Part shown: piece after piece, positions 1 through 8,482 of the stretch
Layout: the number at the start of each line of letters is the position of its first letter
Position numbering within the stretch: the stretch's first letter is position 1
Position numbers and translations under genes: made by a program
Notes under the pieces: generated by a model
What the model was told of the DNA's origin: nothing
What the model saw: only the letters and a program-made list of their open reading frames with translations
Databases searched by the model: none
Assembly (NCBI GenBank): GCA_963723765.1
Contig: CAVRSD010000003.1
Coordinates: 930,001 to 994,000 of the forward strand
From: DATBAX01 sp963723765
Lineage (GTDB): Bacteria; Acidobacteriota; Terriglobia; Terriglobales; Acidobacteriaceae
DNA: 64,000 bases
Reading direction: 5' to 3'

Positions 1-1982
1 TCCTTGATGCGATGCTCGGCAACTTCGCTGATGTGCAGGAGGCCGTCGGTGCCGGGAATGATTTCGACAAATGCGCCGAAGTCCGCCAGTCGTGTGACCG
101 TACCGAGGTAAGTCTTCCCTATTTCGGCAGTCGCCGTCAGATTGCGGATGATCTCGAGCGCCTTGTTCGCCGCAGCTTCGTCGTTCGAAGCTACATTGAT
201 CTTGCCGGTATCTTCCACATCGATCTTGACGCCGGTCTGCTCGATGATGGAGCGAATCATCTTGCCGCCTGGTCCGATAACGTCTCGAATCTTGTCGACC
301 GGAATCTGCAGAGTGTATATACGAGGAGCGAACGACGAAACCTTCTCACGATGTTCGGTGATCCCGCTCGACATCCTTTCCAGGATGTGCAACCGTCCGG
401 CCTGGGCCTGGGACAGCGCTTCACGCATGATCTGCGCTGTGATGCCGCCGACCTTGATGTCCATCTGGAGAGCGGTGATGCCGTCCTTGGTGCCGGCGAC
501 CTTGAAATCCATGTCGCCGTAGTGATCCTCTGCGCCGGCAATGTCGGTCAGGATGGCATACTCCTCGCCTTCCTTCACAAGTCCCATGGCTACGCCGGCA
601 ACCGGAGACTTCAGCGGAACACCCGCGTCCATCAAAGAGAGTGAGGCGCCGCAGACCGAGGCCATCGACGACGACCCGTTGGACTCCAGAATGTCGGAGA
701 CCACGCGCATCGTGTAAGGCCAGTTCTCCTCCGTGGGAAGCACGGCGAAGAGGGCGCGTTCGGCCAGTGCACCGTGGCCGATCTCGCGGCGGCCCGCGCC
801 ACGCAGAAACTGGACCTCTCCAACCGAGAACGGAGGAAAATTATAGTGAAGCAGGAAGCGTTTCTTGGCTTCGCCCTCGAAGGTTTCGAGGCGTTGCCGG
901 TCATCGGTAGTGCCCAAGGTCGTGGTGACCAGAGCCTGGGTTTCGCCGCGGGTAAAAATCGCCGAACCGTGAGTACGGGGAAGAACGCCCACTTCCACCC
1001 AAATGTCGCGAACCTTATCAAAGGCGCGGCCATCGGGACGGCGTTTCTTGGCGAGTACCTCTTCGCGGAAAATGCGTTCGCGCAGATGCTCATAGTAAGT
1101 TTTGAGCTTGGCTTGGCCAACCTTATCGTCTTCCGGAATCGAAGCTTGCAGCGATTTCTTCAACTCCTTGACGAGGTTTGCGCTTTCCGCCTTCGGATGT
1201 TTTTCAGTATCCAGACGATCACTCAAATCGGCGCCCACGCGCTTTTTCAGATCGTCAAAGTAAGCCTGGTCAAATTCCGGCGGGGTGACTTTTCGCTTCG
1301 GTTTGCCAGCCTTCGCACGCAGATCGTTAATGGCGGCGCAAATCTTCTTAATCTCGGTGTGGGCAAATTCGATTGCGTCCACAACCGTTTCTTCTTTCAC
1401 TTCTTTCGCACCGGACTCGATCATCACGATGCCTTCGGCGGTGCCGACGACCATGATGTTGAGCAGACTCTCACGCATTTCCGGATAAGTCGGGTTGATG
1501 ACGAACGCGCCATTGACCAATCCCACGCGTACTGCACCGATGGGACCGAGGAACGGAATGTCAGAAATGGTCAGAGCGGCGGAAGCGCCGTTAATGCCAA
1601 GCACGTCAGGATCGTTTTCGTTGTCTGCGGAGAGCACGAAGGCGATGACCTGGGTTTCGCACTTGAATCCATCTTCGAAGAGCGGCCGGACGGGGCGGTC
1701 AATCTGGCGACTGGTCAGAATTTCGCGTTCACTGGGACGGCCCTCGCGCTTGATGAAGCCGCCGGGGATGCGTCCACCCGCGTAGGTGTATTCGCGGTAG
1801 TCGACCGTGAGGGGGAAGAAATCGATGCCTTCGCGGGGATCGGGGTTGGCGGTTGCGGTGGCTAAAACCGTGTTATCGCCGCTACGTACTACGACCGAGC
1901 CATGGGCCTGTTTGGCCAGTTTTCCAGTTTCAAAAGAGATGTGTTTACCGCCGGTGAGTTCAACTGATACTTCTTGTTTCAT
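1..1982 (-). CDS. pnp: Polyribonucleotide nucleotidyltransferase (PNPase), 3' end cut by window edge
   Basis: Phosphorolytic 3'-5' exoribonuclease of the RNA degradosome, cytoplasmic. The minus-strand frame stays open from ATG at 1982 (MKQEVSVELTGGK) to the window edge, about 660 codons. The order is that of PNPase: first RNase PH-like domain with the family segment YREYTYAGGRIPGGF, a helical linker, second RNase PH domain (HGSAIFTRGETQALVTTT), a KH domain around residues 560-615 with the IGPGGK loop, and the start of an S1 domain (residues 622 on, with LADFGAFVEI). The S1 C-terminus is missing. An AAGGA ribosome-binding site lies about 7 bases before the ATG. It follows rpsO on the same strand, the arrangement found in many bacteria, so co-transcription is likely. 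Identity is very secure. Confidence 0.97.
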   Translation of the reverse strand, partial: MKQEVSVELTGGKHISFETGKLAKQAHGSVVVRSGDNTVLATATANPDPREGIDFFPLTVDYREYTYAGGRIPGGFIKREGRPSEREILTSRQIDRPVRPLFEDGFKCETQVIAFVLSADNENDPDVLGINGASAALTISDIPFLGPIGAVRVGLVNGAFVINPTYPEMRESLLNIMVVGTAEGIVMIESGAKEVKEETVVDAIEFAHTEIKKICAAINDLRAKAGKPKRKVTPPEFDQAYFDDLKKRVGADLSDRLDTEKHPKAESANLVKELKKSLQASIPEDDKVGQAKLKTYYEHLRERIFREEVLAKKRRPDGRAFDKVRDIWVEVGVLPRTHGSAIFTRGETQALVTTTLGTTDDRQRLETFEGEAKKRFLLHYNFPPFSVGEVQFLRGAGRREIGHGALAERALFAVLPTEENWPYTMRVVSDILESNGSSSMASVCGASLSLMDAGVPLKSPVAGVAMGLVKEGEEYAILTDIAGAEDHYGDMDFKVAGTKDGITALQMDIKVGGITAQIMREALSQAQAGRLHILERMSSGITEHREKVSSFAPRIYTLQIPVDKIRDVIGPGGKMIRSIIEQTGVKIDVEDTGKINVASNDEAAANKALEIIRNLTATAEIGKTYLGTVTRLADFGAFVEIIPGTDGLLHISEVAEHRIK

Positions 1983-2176
1983 GAGTTTTCCTTGTGTCCA
2001 GGAGGGCAGGTTTGTGCGGAATGGGATGATGCGAAACTGATCATAAGCAAATGATCAATAGCCGCCAGTAGCGATATTGCGGGTGGCCGGGAACGCACGT
2101 TTGCCGGTTGCCTCATTGGGAATCTGCGGTCCGGGGACGGCAGAATGATTCCGCGTGAAACCAGATCGTCCGCAAA
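1983..2176 (-). other. rpsO-pnp intercistronic region with a small hairpin
   Basis: This 194-base gap between rpsO and pnp holds no gene. It contains an inverted repeat, TGATCAT at 2038-2044 and ATGATCA at 2051-2057, with a 6-base loop. In enterobacteria the corresponding gap carries an RNase III-processed hairpin that controls pnp. Whether this AT-rich stem does the same cannot be told from sequence. Confidence 0.35.
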
Positions 2177-2443
2177 CTACTTGCGGAGACCGAGTTTCGT
2201 GACCACACCTTTGTAGCGATCGGAATCGTACATCTTGAGGTAGTCGAGCAAGCGACGCCGCTTGCTGACCAGCATGAGTAGACCGCGGCGTGAACCATGG
2301 TCTTTCTGGTGCGTCTTGAAGTGCTCCGTCAAGTGACCAATACGCTCGCTCAACAGAGCGATTTGAACTTCAGGGCTGCCGGTATCGGTAGCATGCGTAC
2401 CGTACTGGTCGATGAGGGATTTTTTTTGCTCTCTGGCTAGCAC
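2177..2443 (-). CDS. rpsO: 30S ribosomal protein S15
   Basis: Small-subunit ribosomal protein that binds the central domain of 16S rRNA. The 88 residues match the family length, with the typical core GTHATDTGSPEVQIALLSER followed by HGSRRGLL and a basic C-terminus ending LGLRK. It starts at GTG (MLAREQKKS), with AGGAG about 11 bases and a closer AGG just upstream. A run of eight A residues lies a few codons into the gene. It is divergent from the zinc-ribbon gene at 2603 and upstream of pnp on the same strand. Confidence 0.97.
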   Translation of the reverse strand: MLAREQKKSLIDQYGTHATDTGSPEVQIALLSERIGHLTEHFKTHQKDHGSRRGLLMLVSKRRRLLDYLKMYDSDRYKGVVTKLGLRK

Positions 2444-2602
2444 TTACCTGATGCACTCCTGTTTAGATTTTCGATTTTCGTTTGTAACGTTAATGAGGTT
2501 AACACGTTGGTCAGCAAGGTGTAAAGCCGACGCGGTGACTGAGTATTACCAACGCCAATCGCAAATCAGCCATCAAAATGAGTATAGTTTATGGTGAATT
2601 CC

Positions 2603-3698
2603 ATGTCCGTCCGCTGCCCTCAATGCTTTTACGAGAATGAAGAGCGATACCGCTTCTGCGGCATGTGCGGCGTCGCTTTGCCACGGATTGGCGAGTGCAT
2701 CCGGTGAACGCGACGCAAATCTGCACCGAGCAGCCGCACCTGTGGTCAACTCTAACCCCGAACCCGTGAAAGAACGGCCGCCAGCTCCAGCCAGTGTCCC
2801 GTCTTTTCTGGGTTTGTCGCAGGAGCAGAATCCCTATCCTGATCGCAGCCTTGACTACCTACTTGAGGACGAACCGGAACCGAGTCGTACCCGCATGTAC
2901 CTGGCAATCGTCTTGCTCGTGGCAGCGGTCGCGATGCTAGGCTGGCGTTGGCGTCACAGCGGATTTTTTTCGCAAACGCACCCTGCGGTCGTGACCACTC
3001 CTGGCAACCCGACGCCGAATTCACCCGACGCCTCCGCCCCGGAGACTTCCGCAACCCCCGCTGGGAGCGCTCCCGCAACTTCATCGAATCCAGAGACTGC
3101 GACCTCAAATCCGCCGGTGCCAGCCAAACATGGTTCCCCGCGGGAATCCGATTTACCGGCGAACGGCGCACCCACTGATGAAGCTTCCAAGTCAGTCCAG
3201 CCTGAACAACCCAGTGGAACTGGCCCGGAGGATTCCAGCAATGCCGCTGCGAAACCGGACACGGCATCTACAACTACAACGGCAAACCCCGTTCCAGCTG
3301 AGAAACCTGCGGCAATTCCCCCGCCCGTAGCCAAAGTCACGCCGAGAGCGCCACGAGCTGCTCCGGCACAAGTTGTACCTACCGCGTCGTTGCAAGATCC
3401 GTCAGAAACCGAGGGCGAGAAATATCTCTATGGCCATGGCGTTCCGCAAAATTGCGCCCGGGCAGAAAAGAGTTTGCTCTCCGCTGCGCAGCACGCAAAC
3501 CCCAAAGCCCAAAGCGTTCTCGGAACCATGTATGCCACCGGACATTGTGTAGGCCGCGACTTGCCAACCGCCTACCGCTGGTTTGCCAAAGCTTCGCACC
3601 AGGATCCCAATAACGACCGCATTACACGCGATCTGGAAGTTCTCTGGAAGCAGATGACACCAGGAGAGCGCCAATTGGCTGTCAACAACCGGGAATAA
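2603..3698 (+). CDS. Zinc-ribbon/Sel1-repeat membrane protein, frameshifted near the N-terminus
   Basis: Two overlapping frames make up one protein. From ATG 2603 the first frame reads MSVRCPQCFYENEERYRFCG, a zinc ribbon with CxxC pairs at residues 5-8 and 19-22, then stops at 2707. The second frame is open over 2637-3698. After the shift point it has a proline-rich stretch, one membrane helix (MYLAIVLLVAAVAMLGW), a long Pro/Ser/Thr-rich segment and a C-terminal pair of Sel1-like repeats (KYLYGHGVPQN, MYATGHCVG). A shift of +1 between about 2680 and 2707 joins them. Read alone, the second frame would begin with a meaningless translation of the zinc-ribbon DNA. Zinc ribbon plus membrane anchor plus tetratricopeptide-like repeats suggests a scaffold or stress-sensing role, but the function is unknown. 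Confidence 0.7.
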
Positions 3699-3715
3699 CT
3701 TTATCTTTCATACCC

Positions 3716-3855
3716 AAGTCATCCCGAAGATCCGGCGTTTTTCAGCCGGTCGAGGGATCTCGCGTGAAGTGACACAATCACCAGTCAGTTTCGTGATGCT
3801 CCGCGCCGGATCCCTCGCCCCGCTGAAATGCGCGGGGACTTCGGGATGACGCTTT
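3716..3855. repeat. Palindromic dispersed repeat (GTCATCCCGAAG family)
   Basis: The 339-base gap 3699-4037 is mostly this element. GTCATCCCGAAG at about 3719 is matched by its complement CTTCGGGATGAC at 3839-3850, with internal inverted pieces (CGAGGGATC and GATCCCTCG). It belongs to the same broad family as the copies near 6.3, 40.2, 44.97 and 45.4 kb. No gene is visible in the gap. The remainder carries the presumed promoter of the sigma-factor gene. Confidence 0.7.
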
Positions 3856-4037
3856 GATTGCCAATAATTGGCCCTTGTCGAATCTGTAAAAAAACTGCTA
3901 TTGTTTCGCCGACACCGCTCCGGATTTGTAGCAATCAAGGCACGGGCTGAAACGATTGAAATCAAAGCGGTACTGCCCTTATGAGCAATCCGCTAGAGCG
4001 TCTTCAGCCGTAATTCATATAGGAAAGAGATCACCGT

Positions 4038-4583
4038 TTGTCGAGTGAGTCACAAGGGGTTTCGCCCGACGTCAAGTTAGTGACGGCGATACGCTCCGGC
4101 GATGAGAGCGCGATGGCGGTGCTGTATGACCGCTATTCCTCCCTCGTATATTCCGTGGCTCTGCGCGTGCTCGGCGATACTGGCACGGCGGAAGACGTGC
4201 TTCAGGAAGTGTTCATGCAGTTATGGCGAAATCCCGGTCTGTTCGATGCGAGCCGCGGAAATCTCGCCCCGTGGCTGGCCGTGATCACCCGGAATCGTTC
4301 GATCGATTCGCTGCGCAAACGGCGTCCGGAAACTGATATCGAGGATGTGATTGTTTCCGTGGAACCCGATATGGCGGGCGACGCCGAACGCGGCCGGGCC
4401 ATGGAAAAAGTTCGCGGCGCGCTGGGGACCATGCCTCTCCCTCAACGAAACGCGCTGGAGATGGCCTACTTTGAAGGATTGACGCACACGGAAATTGCGG
4501 CCAAAACAGGAGAGCCGCTGGGCACTATCAAGACCAGGATTCGCGCTGGATTGCTGGCGCTGCGTAAGGCTGTAGTCGCATGA
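4038..4583 (+). CDS. ECF-type RNA polymerase sigma factor (SigK-like)
   Basis: Extracytoplasmic-function sigma factor of 181 residues that redirects RNA polymerase when freed from its anti-sigma. Sigma region 2 spans roughly residues 25-95 (LYDRYSSLVYSVALRVLGD, AEDVLQEVFMQLWRN) and region 4 roughly 120-178 (LPQRNALEMAYFEGLTHTEI, then GTIKTRIRAGL). The start is TTG at 4038, with AGGAAAGAGA 8 bases upstream; no ATG fits. The stop overlaps the next gene by four bases (ATGA), so it is translationally coupled to the RskA-like anti-sigma, a partnership typical of SigK/RskA pairs. Confidence 0.92.
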   Translation: MSSESQGVSPDVKLVTAIRSGDESAMAVLYDRYSSLVYSVALRVLGDTGTAEDVLQEVFMQLWRNPGLFDASRGNLAPWLAVITRNRSIDSLRKRRPETDIEDVIVSVEPDMAGDAERGRAMEKVRGALGTMPLPQRNALEMAYFEGLTHTEIAAKTGEPLGTIKTRIRAGLLALRKAVVA

Positions 4584-5350
4584 GCGGACACGAACAATTC
4601 GCGGAAGATCTCGCTCTGCACGCGCTAGGCTCGTTGCAGGGGAATGAGTTGGTTGCGCTCGAAGCCCATCTACAGAGCTGCGCCGACTGCCGTCGCGAGT
4701 TGGGACTTCTGCGTGGAGACATGGCGCTGCTGGCGATGTCCACCGCTGGCTCGGCTCCGCCACGCCACGCCCGTCAACGGTTTCTGGATGCTGTCGCCCG
4801 CGAGCCACGGCATATTCCAGCGTCCGTCCCTGCACGTCGAGGATTCTGGACTCTCGTCCCGTGGTTTGCCACTGCGGCGGCAGCAGTGATGATCGTGCTG
4901 CTGCTACGGCAGAACAGTGAACTACGTGCCAGCGTTGGCGCTCTACAGTCTTTGTTTGCCGACCAGCAGTCACAGCTCGATCAGACGAAAGCCGTTGTGG
5001 ATACTTTCACCGCCGCGGAATCGCAACAGATCACCTTGGTGGCAGCAAAGACCCCGCCGCAACCTCAGGGCAAGACTTTCTATTTGCGCAATAAGGGAAG
5101 TCTGATTTTCCTGGCCAACAATATGCCGAATCTTCCGTTGCAGAAAGTTTATGAGCTGTGGTTGATTCCCGCGAGTGGCGCGCCCATTCCGGCGGGAGTT
5201 TTCAAACCCAATGCTCATGGCAGCGCAACGGTCGTGAATCCCCCGCTTCCGGCTGGAGTTGAGGCGAAAGCGTTTGCGATCACCATTGAACCGGAAGCAG
5301 GGTCAACGACTCCAACGATGCCAATCGTGATGCTGGGCAGCGGCGAGTAA
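4580..5350 (+). CDS. Zinc-binding anti-sigma factor, RskA family
   Basis: Membrane anti-sigma factor of 256 residues. The N-terminal cytoplasmic anti-sigma domain has the HxxxCxxC zinc signature at residues 30-37 (HLQSCADC). One membrane helix spans about 89-109. An extracytoplasmic coiled segment is followed by the RskA C-terminal domain (VYELWLIPASGAPIPAGVF). The gene overlaps the upstream ECF sigma gene by four bases, so it is the cognate regulator. In this family the sigma factor is released by regulated proteolysis or by redox change at the zinc site. The signal sensed here cannot be read from sequence. Confidence 0.9.
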   Translation: MSGHEQFAEDLALHALGSLQGNELVALEAHLQSCADCRRELGLLRGDMALLAMSTAGSAPPRHARQRFLDAVAREPRHIPASVPARRGFWTLVPWFATAAAAVMIVLLLRQNSELRASVGALQSLFADQQSQLDQTKAVVDTFTAAESQQITLVAAKTPPQPQGKTFYLRNKGSLIFLANNMPNLPLQKVYELWLIPASGAPIPAGVFKPNAHGSATVVNPPLPAGVEAKAFAITIEPEAGSTTPTMPIVMLGSGE

Positions 5351-5380
5351 ATCAACGCTAACTCACGCGTGAGTCGACAA

Positions 5381-6256
5381 TCAGCGAGTCAAGCTCGCGG
5401 TTGACCAGACCCAACCGATACTGGCTAGGGCGATCAGGTTCCATCCCAATAGGAATGCGCGCATTTGCATGGTGGAATAAAGGCGATTTTTCCAAAGGAC
5501 GGTTGCATCCAGCAGGAACCAAAGCGCGCCGAAGGCCAGGAAACCCGCCATCCATATATCTTTAAAGCACGTATAGATCAGGGCGCTTTCCGCTGTGAGA
5601 AAAACCATGATCACAAATTTTGCCGGGACTGCTCCGATGATCGTCGCGGTGGTCGGCCGCCCGCTCAGACGATCGGGCTCAATGTCCATAATCTCTCCGA
5701 AAACATGCGAGTGCATGGCGAACATTGCGCCAAAGAGCATGGCGGCCCAACGCAGTTGCGGAGCATGATTCAACCAGCTGCTCAACACAAAAACCAGCAG
5801 GAATCCCGCCTGGTTCAAGACTTCCAGCGGTGGCCGGCTTTTTAATCCATAACGCGGCCAGTTGTAAAGTGCAGTGAAAGCAATTAGGCCGGCGAACCAT
5901 AACACCATTCTCGCGCCGTCCAAATACCAGAATGCGGCAAGAAAGAGCGCTTGTAGTAGCGCGATTCGAACTGGCATGGACGCCAGCTGTTCGCGAGTGC
6001 CACGAGCGCCAAACAGGAAAGTTCCCTTCCGCGGATTCAGACGATCAGTCTCTTCATCTACCACATCGTTCCATCCGTAGATGATGAATCCCAATGGGAG
6101 AGTAACGTAAAGCAATCCGAGCCAGAAACCTGCGGAATGAAAGACGTGCTTGCGGCCGAGCGGTAGCATGTAAAACCATGCAGAAGTGGCCCACAGGCCA
6201 GGGCGGGAAACTTTGACGAGAAATCCGAGAGTGGAATGTTTGTTCGGGATGGTCAT
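5381..6256 (-). CDS. UbiA-family prenyltransferase
   Basis: Polytopic membrane protein of 291 residues. It carries the two Asp-rich Mg-diphosphate-binding motifs of the UbiA superfamily: NDVVDEETD around residue 63 and DIEPDRLSGRPT around residue 192. Seven to nine hydrophobic helices surround them. The family transfers a prenyl chain to an aromatic or other acceptor (quinones, haem O, chlorophyll, digeranylgeranylglycerols). No quinone or haem genes are adjacent, so the substrate is undetermined. It is convergent with the anti-sigma gene, 30 bases away. Confidence 0.85.
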   Translation of the reverse strand: MTIPNKHSTLGFLVKVSRPGLWATSAWFYMLPLGRKHVFHSAGFWLGLLYVTLPLGFIIYGWNDVVDEETDRLNPRKGTFLFGARGTREQLASMPVRIALLQALFLAAFWYLDGARMVLWFAGLIAFTALYNWPRYGLKSRPPLEVLNQAGFLLVFVLSSWLNHAPQLRWAAMLFGAMFAMHSHVFGEIMDIEPDRLSGRPTTATIIGAVPAKFVIMVFLTAESALIYTCFKDIWMAGFLAFGALWFLLDATVLWKNRLYSTMQMRAFLLGWNLIALASIGWVWSTASLTR

Positions 6257-6322
6257 GGTTCGCAGGGCATTGCCTTCTGGCTGACCAACATCCCATAACT
6301 ACCGACTGTTGTGACGCTATAG

Positions 6323-6385
6323 GGGTCCTTCGACTGCGCCATTCAATCGCGTTGCGAAGGGATGGCTTCGCTCAAGATGACAATG
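6323..6385. repeat. Half copy of the dispersed palindromic repeat
   Basis: A stretch from GGTCCTTCGACTGCGC to GCTCAAGATGACA resembles the right arm of the two-arm copy at 40197-40360. It lies in the gap between acs and the UbiA gene. Only one arm is recognisable. Confidence 0.5.
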
Positions 6386-6390
6386 GGAAC

Positions 6391-8352
6391 TTAGGACTCT
6401 TCGCTTTCCTGCAATTTGGCAATCACATTGAAATCTTCGAGCGTAGTAGTGTCGCCCTTTACCTGACCGTTGGTCGCAAGTTCACGCAGCAAGCGCCGCA
6501 TGATTTTTCCACTGCGAGTTTTCGGAAGCGAGTCAGTGAAGCGAATGTCGTCAGGTTTCGCCATGGCGCCGATTTCTTTCGCGACCCATTTTCTTAGCTC
6601 GTCTTTTAATTCCGGTGTGGGCTTGTGACCATGATCGAGCGAAACAAAGGCCGAGATGGCCTGACCCTTAAGTTCGTCCGGACGCCCCACCACAGCCGCT
6701 TCAGCGACGGCGGGATGCGCCACCAGCGCCGATTCCACTTCCATGGTGCTTAGACGATGTCCCGAAACGTTGATGACATCGTCCACCCGTCCCATCACCC
6801 AGTAATAACCGTCTTTATCTCTGCGCGCACCATCACCGGTGAAATAGTACGGAGGAATTTGCGACCAGTAATTCTGCACGTAGCGATCAGGATCGCCATA
6901 AAGTGTGCGAAACATGCCTGGCCACGGCTGCTTGAGGACCAGAAATCCACCGGAACCTTCGGGCACAGGATTCCCTTTCATATCGACAATCTCCGCAACA
7001 ACTCCTGGCATCGGTAGCGTTGCCGAGCCCGGCTTGGTTGCGACTGCTCCCGGCATAGGCGCGATCATGATGTGTCCGGTCTCAGTCTGCCACCAGGTAT
7101 CGACGATGGGGCAATTGTTGTGCCCAATGACTTCGCGATACCACATCCATGCTTCGGGATTGATTGGCTCGCCCACGCTTCCCAGCAGACGCAGGCTGTC
7201 GAGTTTATGCTTCTTTGGCCATTCATCGCCCCACTTCACGAACGTACGAATCGCGGTCGGCGCCGTATAAAACACGCTCACTTTGTGGCGATCGATGATG
7301 CTCCAAAAACGATCCTGCTCCGGACAATTCGGCGCGCCTTCATACATCAGGCTGGTCGCTCCATTTTGCAGGGGTCCATAAACGATGTAGCTATGCCCGG
7401 TCACCCAGCCAATATCGGCTGTACACCAGTAGGTGTCTTCTTCCTTGAGATCGAACACCCACTTGGTGGTGAGATACGTGCCGACGGAATAGCCACCGGT
7501 GGTATGCACTACACCCTTGGGCTTGCCCGTCGTTCCAGACGTATACAGGATGTAGAGGGGATGTTCGGAGTCGAGCGGCTCGGCGGGACATTCGTCCGAG
7601 GCCTGAGCCATCAGCTCGTGCCACCAGTGATCGCGTCCGGATTGCATGTTGATGGGCGTTCCGGTGCGCTTATAAACCACAACCTGCTTCACCGTCGGGC
7701 AGGACTTCAACGCCTCTTCGACGGCGGGAAATAATTTGACCTCAGTTCCCCGCCGATAAGAACCGTCCTGTGTGATGACAGCCACGGCCTGCGAATCGTG
7801 GATACGATCGATAAGAGCGTTGGAAGAAAATCCACCGAAGACCACGGTGTGCGGAGCGCCTATACGCGCGCAAGCCAGCATGGCGACGGGAAGCTCCGGC
7901 GTCATCCCCATGTAAATGGCAACCCGGTCACCCTTCTTTACGCCCAGCGACTTAAGCACATTGGCGAACTTCTGTACTTCCCGGTGCAATTGCTGATAGG
8001 TAAGCGTACGAACTTCACCGGGTTCACTCTCCCAGATCAATGCAGCTTTGTTCTTGCGCCAAGTCTGTACGTGCCGGTCGAGACAGTTGTAGGAAAGATT
8101 GATCTGGCCACCGACAAACCATTTTGCCCAGGGATGGTTCCACTCCAAAACCTTGTTCCACTTCTTGAACCAATGCAGCTCGTCGGCAATACGTGCCCAG
8201 AACTTCTCCGGATGCTCGACCGATTCGCGATAGATGCTCTCGTACTCCTGCAAGCTTTTAATGTGGGCCCGCTGGCTGAAGTGCGCGGGAGGCTCAAATC
8301 TCCGCTGCTCTTGCAGGGTGGAATCAATATTAGTGGAAGGGGTGTCTGCCAT
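6391..8352 (-). CDS. acs: Acetyl-coenzyme A synthetase (AMP-forming)
   Basis: Converts acetate, ATP and CoA to acetyl-CoA, AMP and pyrophosphate. At 653 residues it is the standard Acs length. Visible ANL-family features are the P-loop segment LYILYTSGTTGKPKG near residue 265, the WWQTETGHIM motif near 415, the hinge region TGDGARRDKDGYYWVMGRVD near 500, and the C-terminal PKTRSGKIMRR, whose lysine is the conserved catalytic residue and site of regulatory acetylation. The start is ATG 8352. It lies 130 bases downstream of an MHS-type symporter on the same strand, suggesting joint use for acetate or another small carboxylate. Confidence 0.96.
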   Translation of the reverse strand: MADTPSTNIDSTLQEQRRFEPPAHFSQRAHIKSLQEYESIYRESVEHPEKFWARIADELHWFKKWNKVLEWNHPWAKWFVGGQINLSYNCLDRHVQTWRKNKAALIWESEPGEVRTLTYQQLHREVQKFANVLKSLGVKKGDRVAIYMGMTPELPVAMLACARIGAPHTVVFGGFSSNALIDRIHDSQAVAVITQDGSYRRGTEVKLFPAVEEALKSCPTVKQVVVYKRTGTPINMQSGRDHWWHELMAQASDECPAEPLDSEHPLYILYTSGTTGKPKGVVHTTGGYSVGTYLTTKWVFDLKEEDTYWCTADIGWVTGHSYIVYGPLQNGATSLMYEGAPNCPEQDRFWSIIDRHKVSVFYTAPTAIRTFVKWGDEWPKKHKLDSLRLLGSVGEPINPEAWMWYREVIGHNNCPIVDTWWQTETGHIMIAPMPGAVATKPGSATLPMPGVVAEIVDMKGNPVPEGSGGFLVLKQPWPGMFRTLYGDPDRYVQNYWSQIPPYYFTGDGARRDKDGYYWVMGRVDDVINVSGHRLSTMEVESALVAHPAVAEAAVVGRPDELKGQAISAFVSLDHGHKPTPELKDELRKWVAKEIGAMAKPDDIRFTDSLPKTRSGKIMRRLLRELATNGQVKGDTTTLEDFNVIAKLQESEES

Positions 8353-8482
8353 TCATTTCCTCACGGTGTTTTTTGCCATGCAGATTCTATCGTGAAGTAA
8401 AGGGGATGTCTGCATCCCGGCGGTGAACAAAAGTATTCCGGCTGAGATTGCAGAAGAAATGCAAAACGCAGAAAAACAAGAT

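Noticed and set aside
774..1865. Plus-strand open frame of 363 codons
   Set aside because: Antisense of pnp; the translation has no protein character and the opposite strand encodes an unmistakable PNPase.
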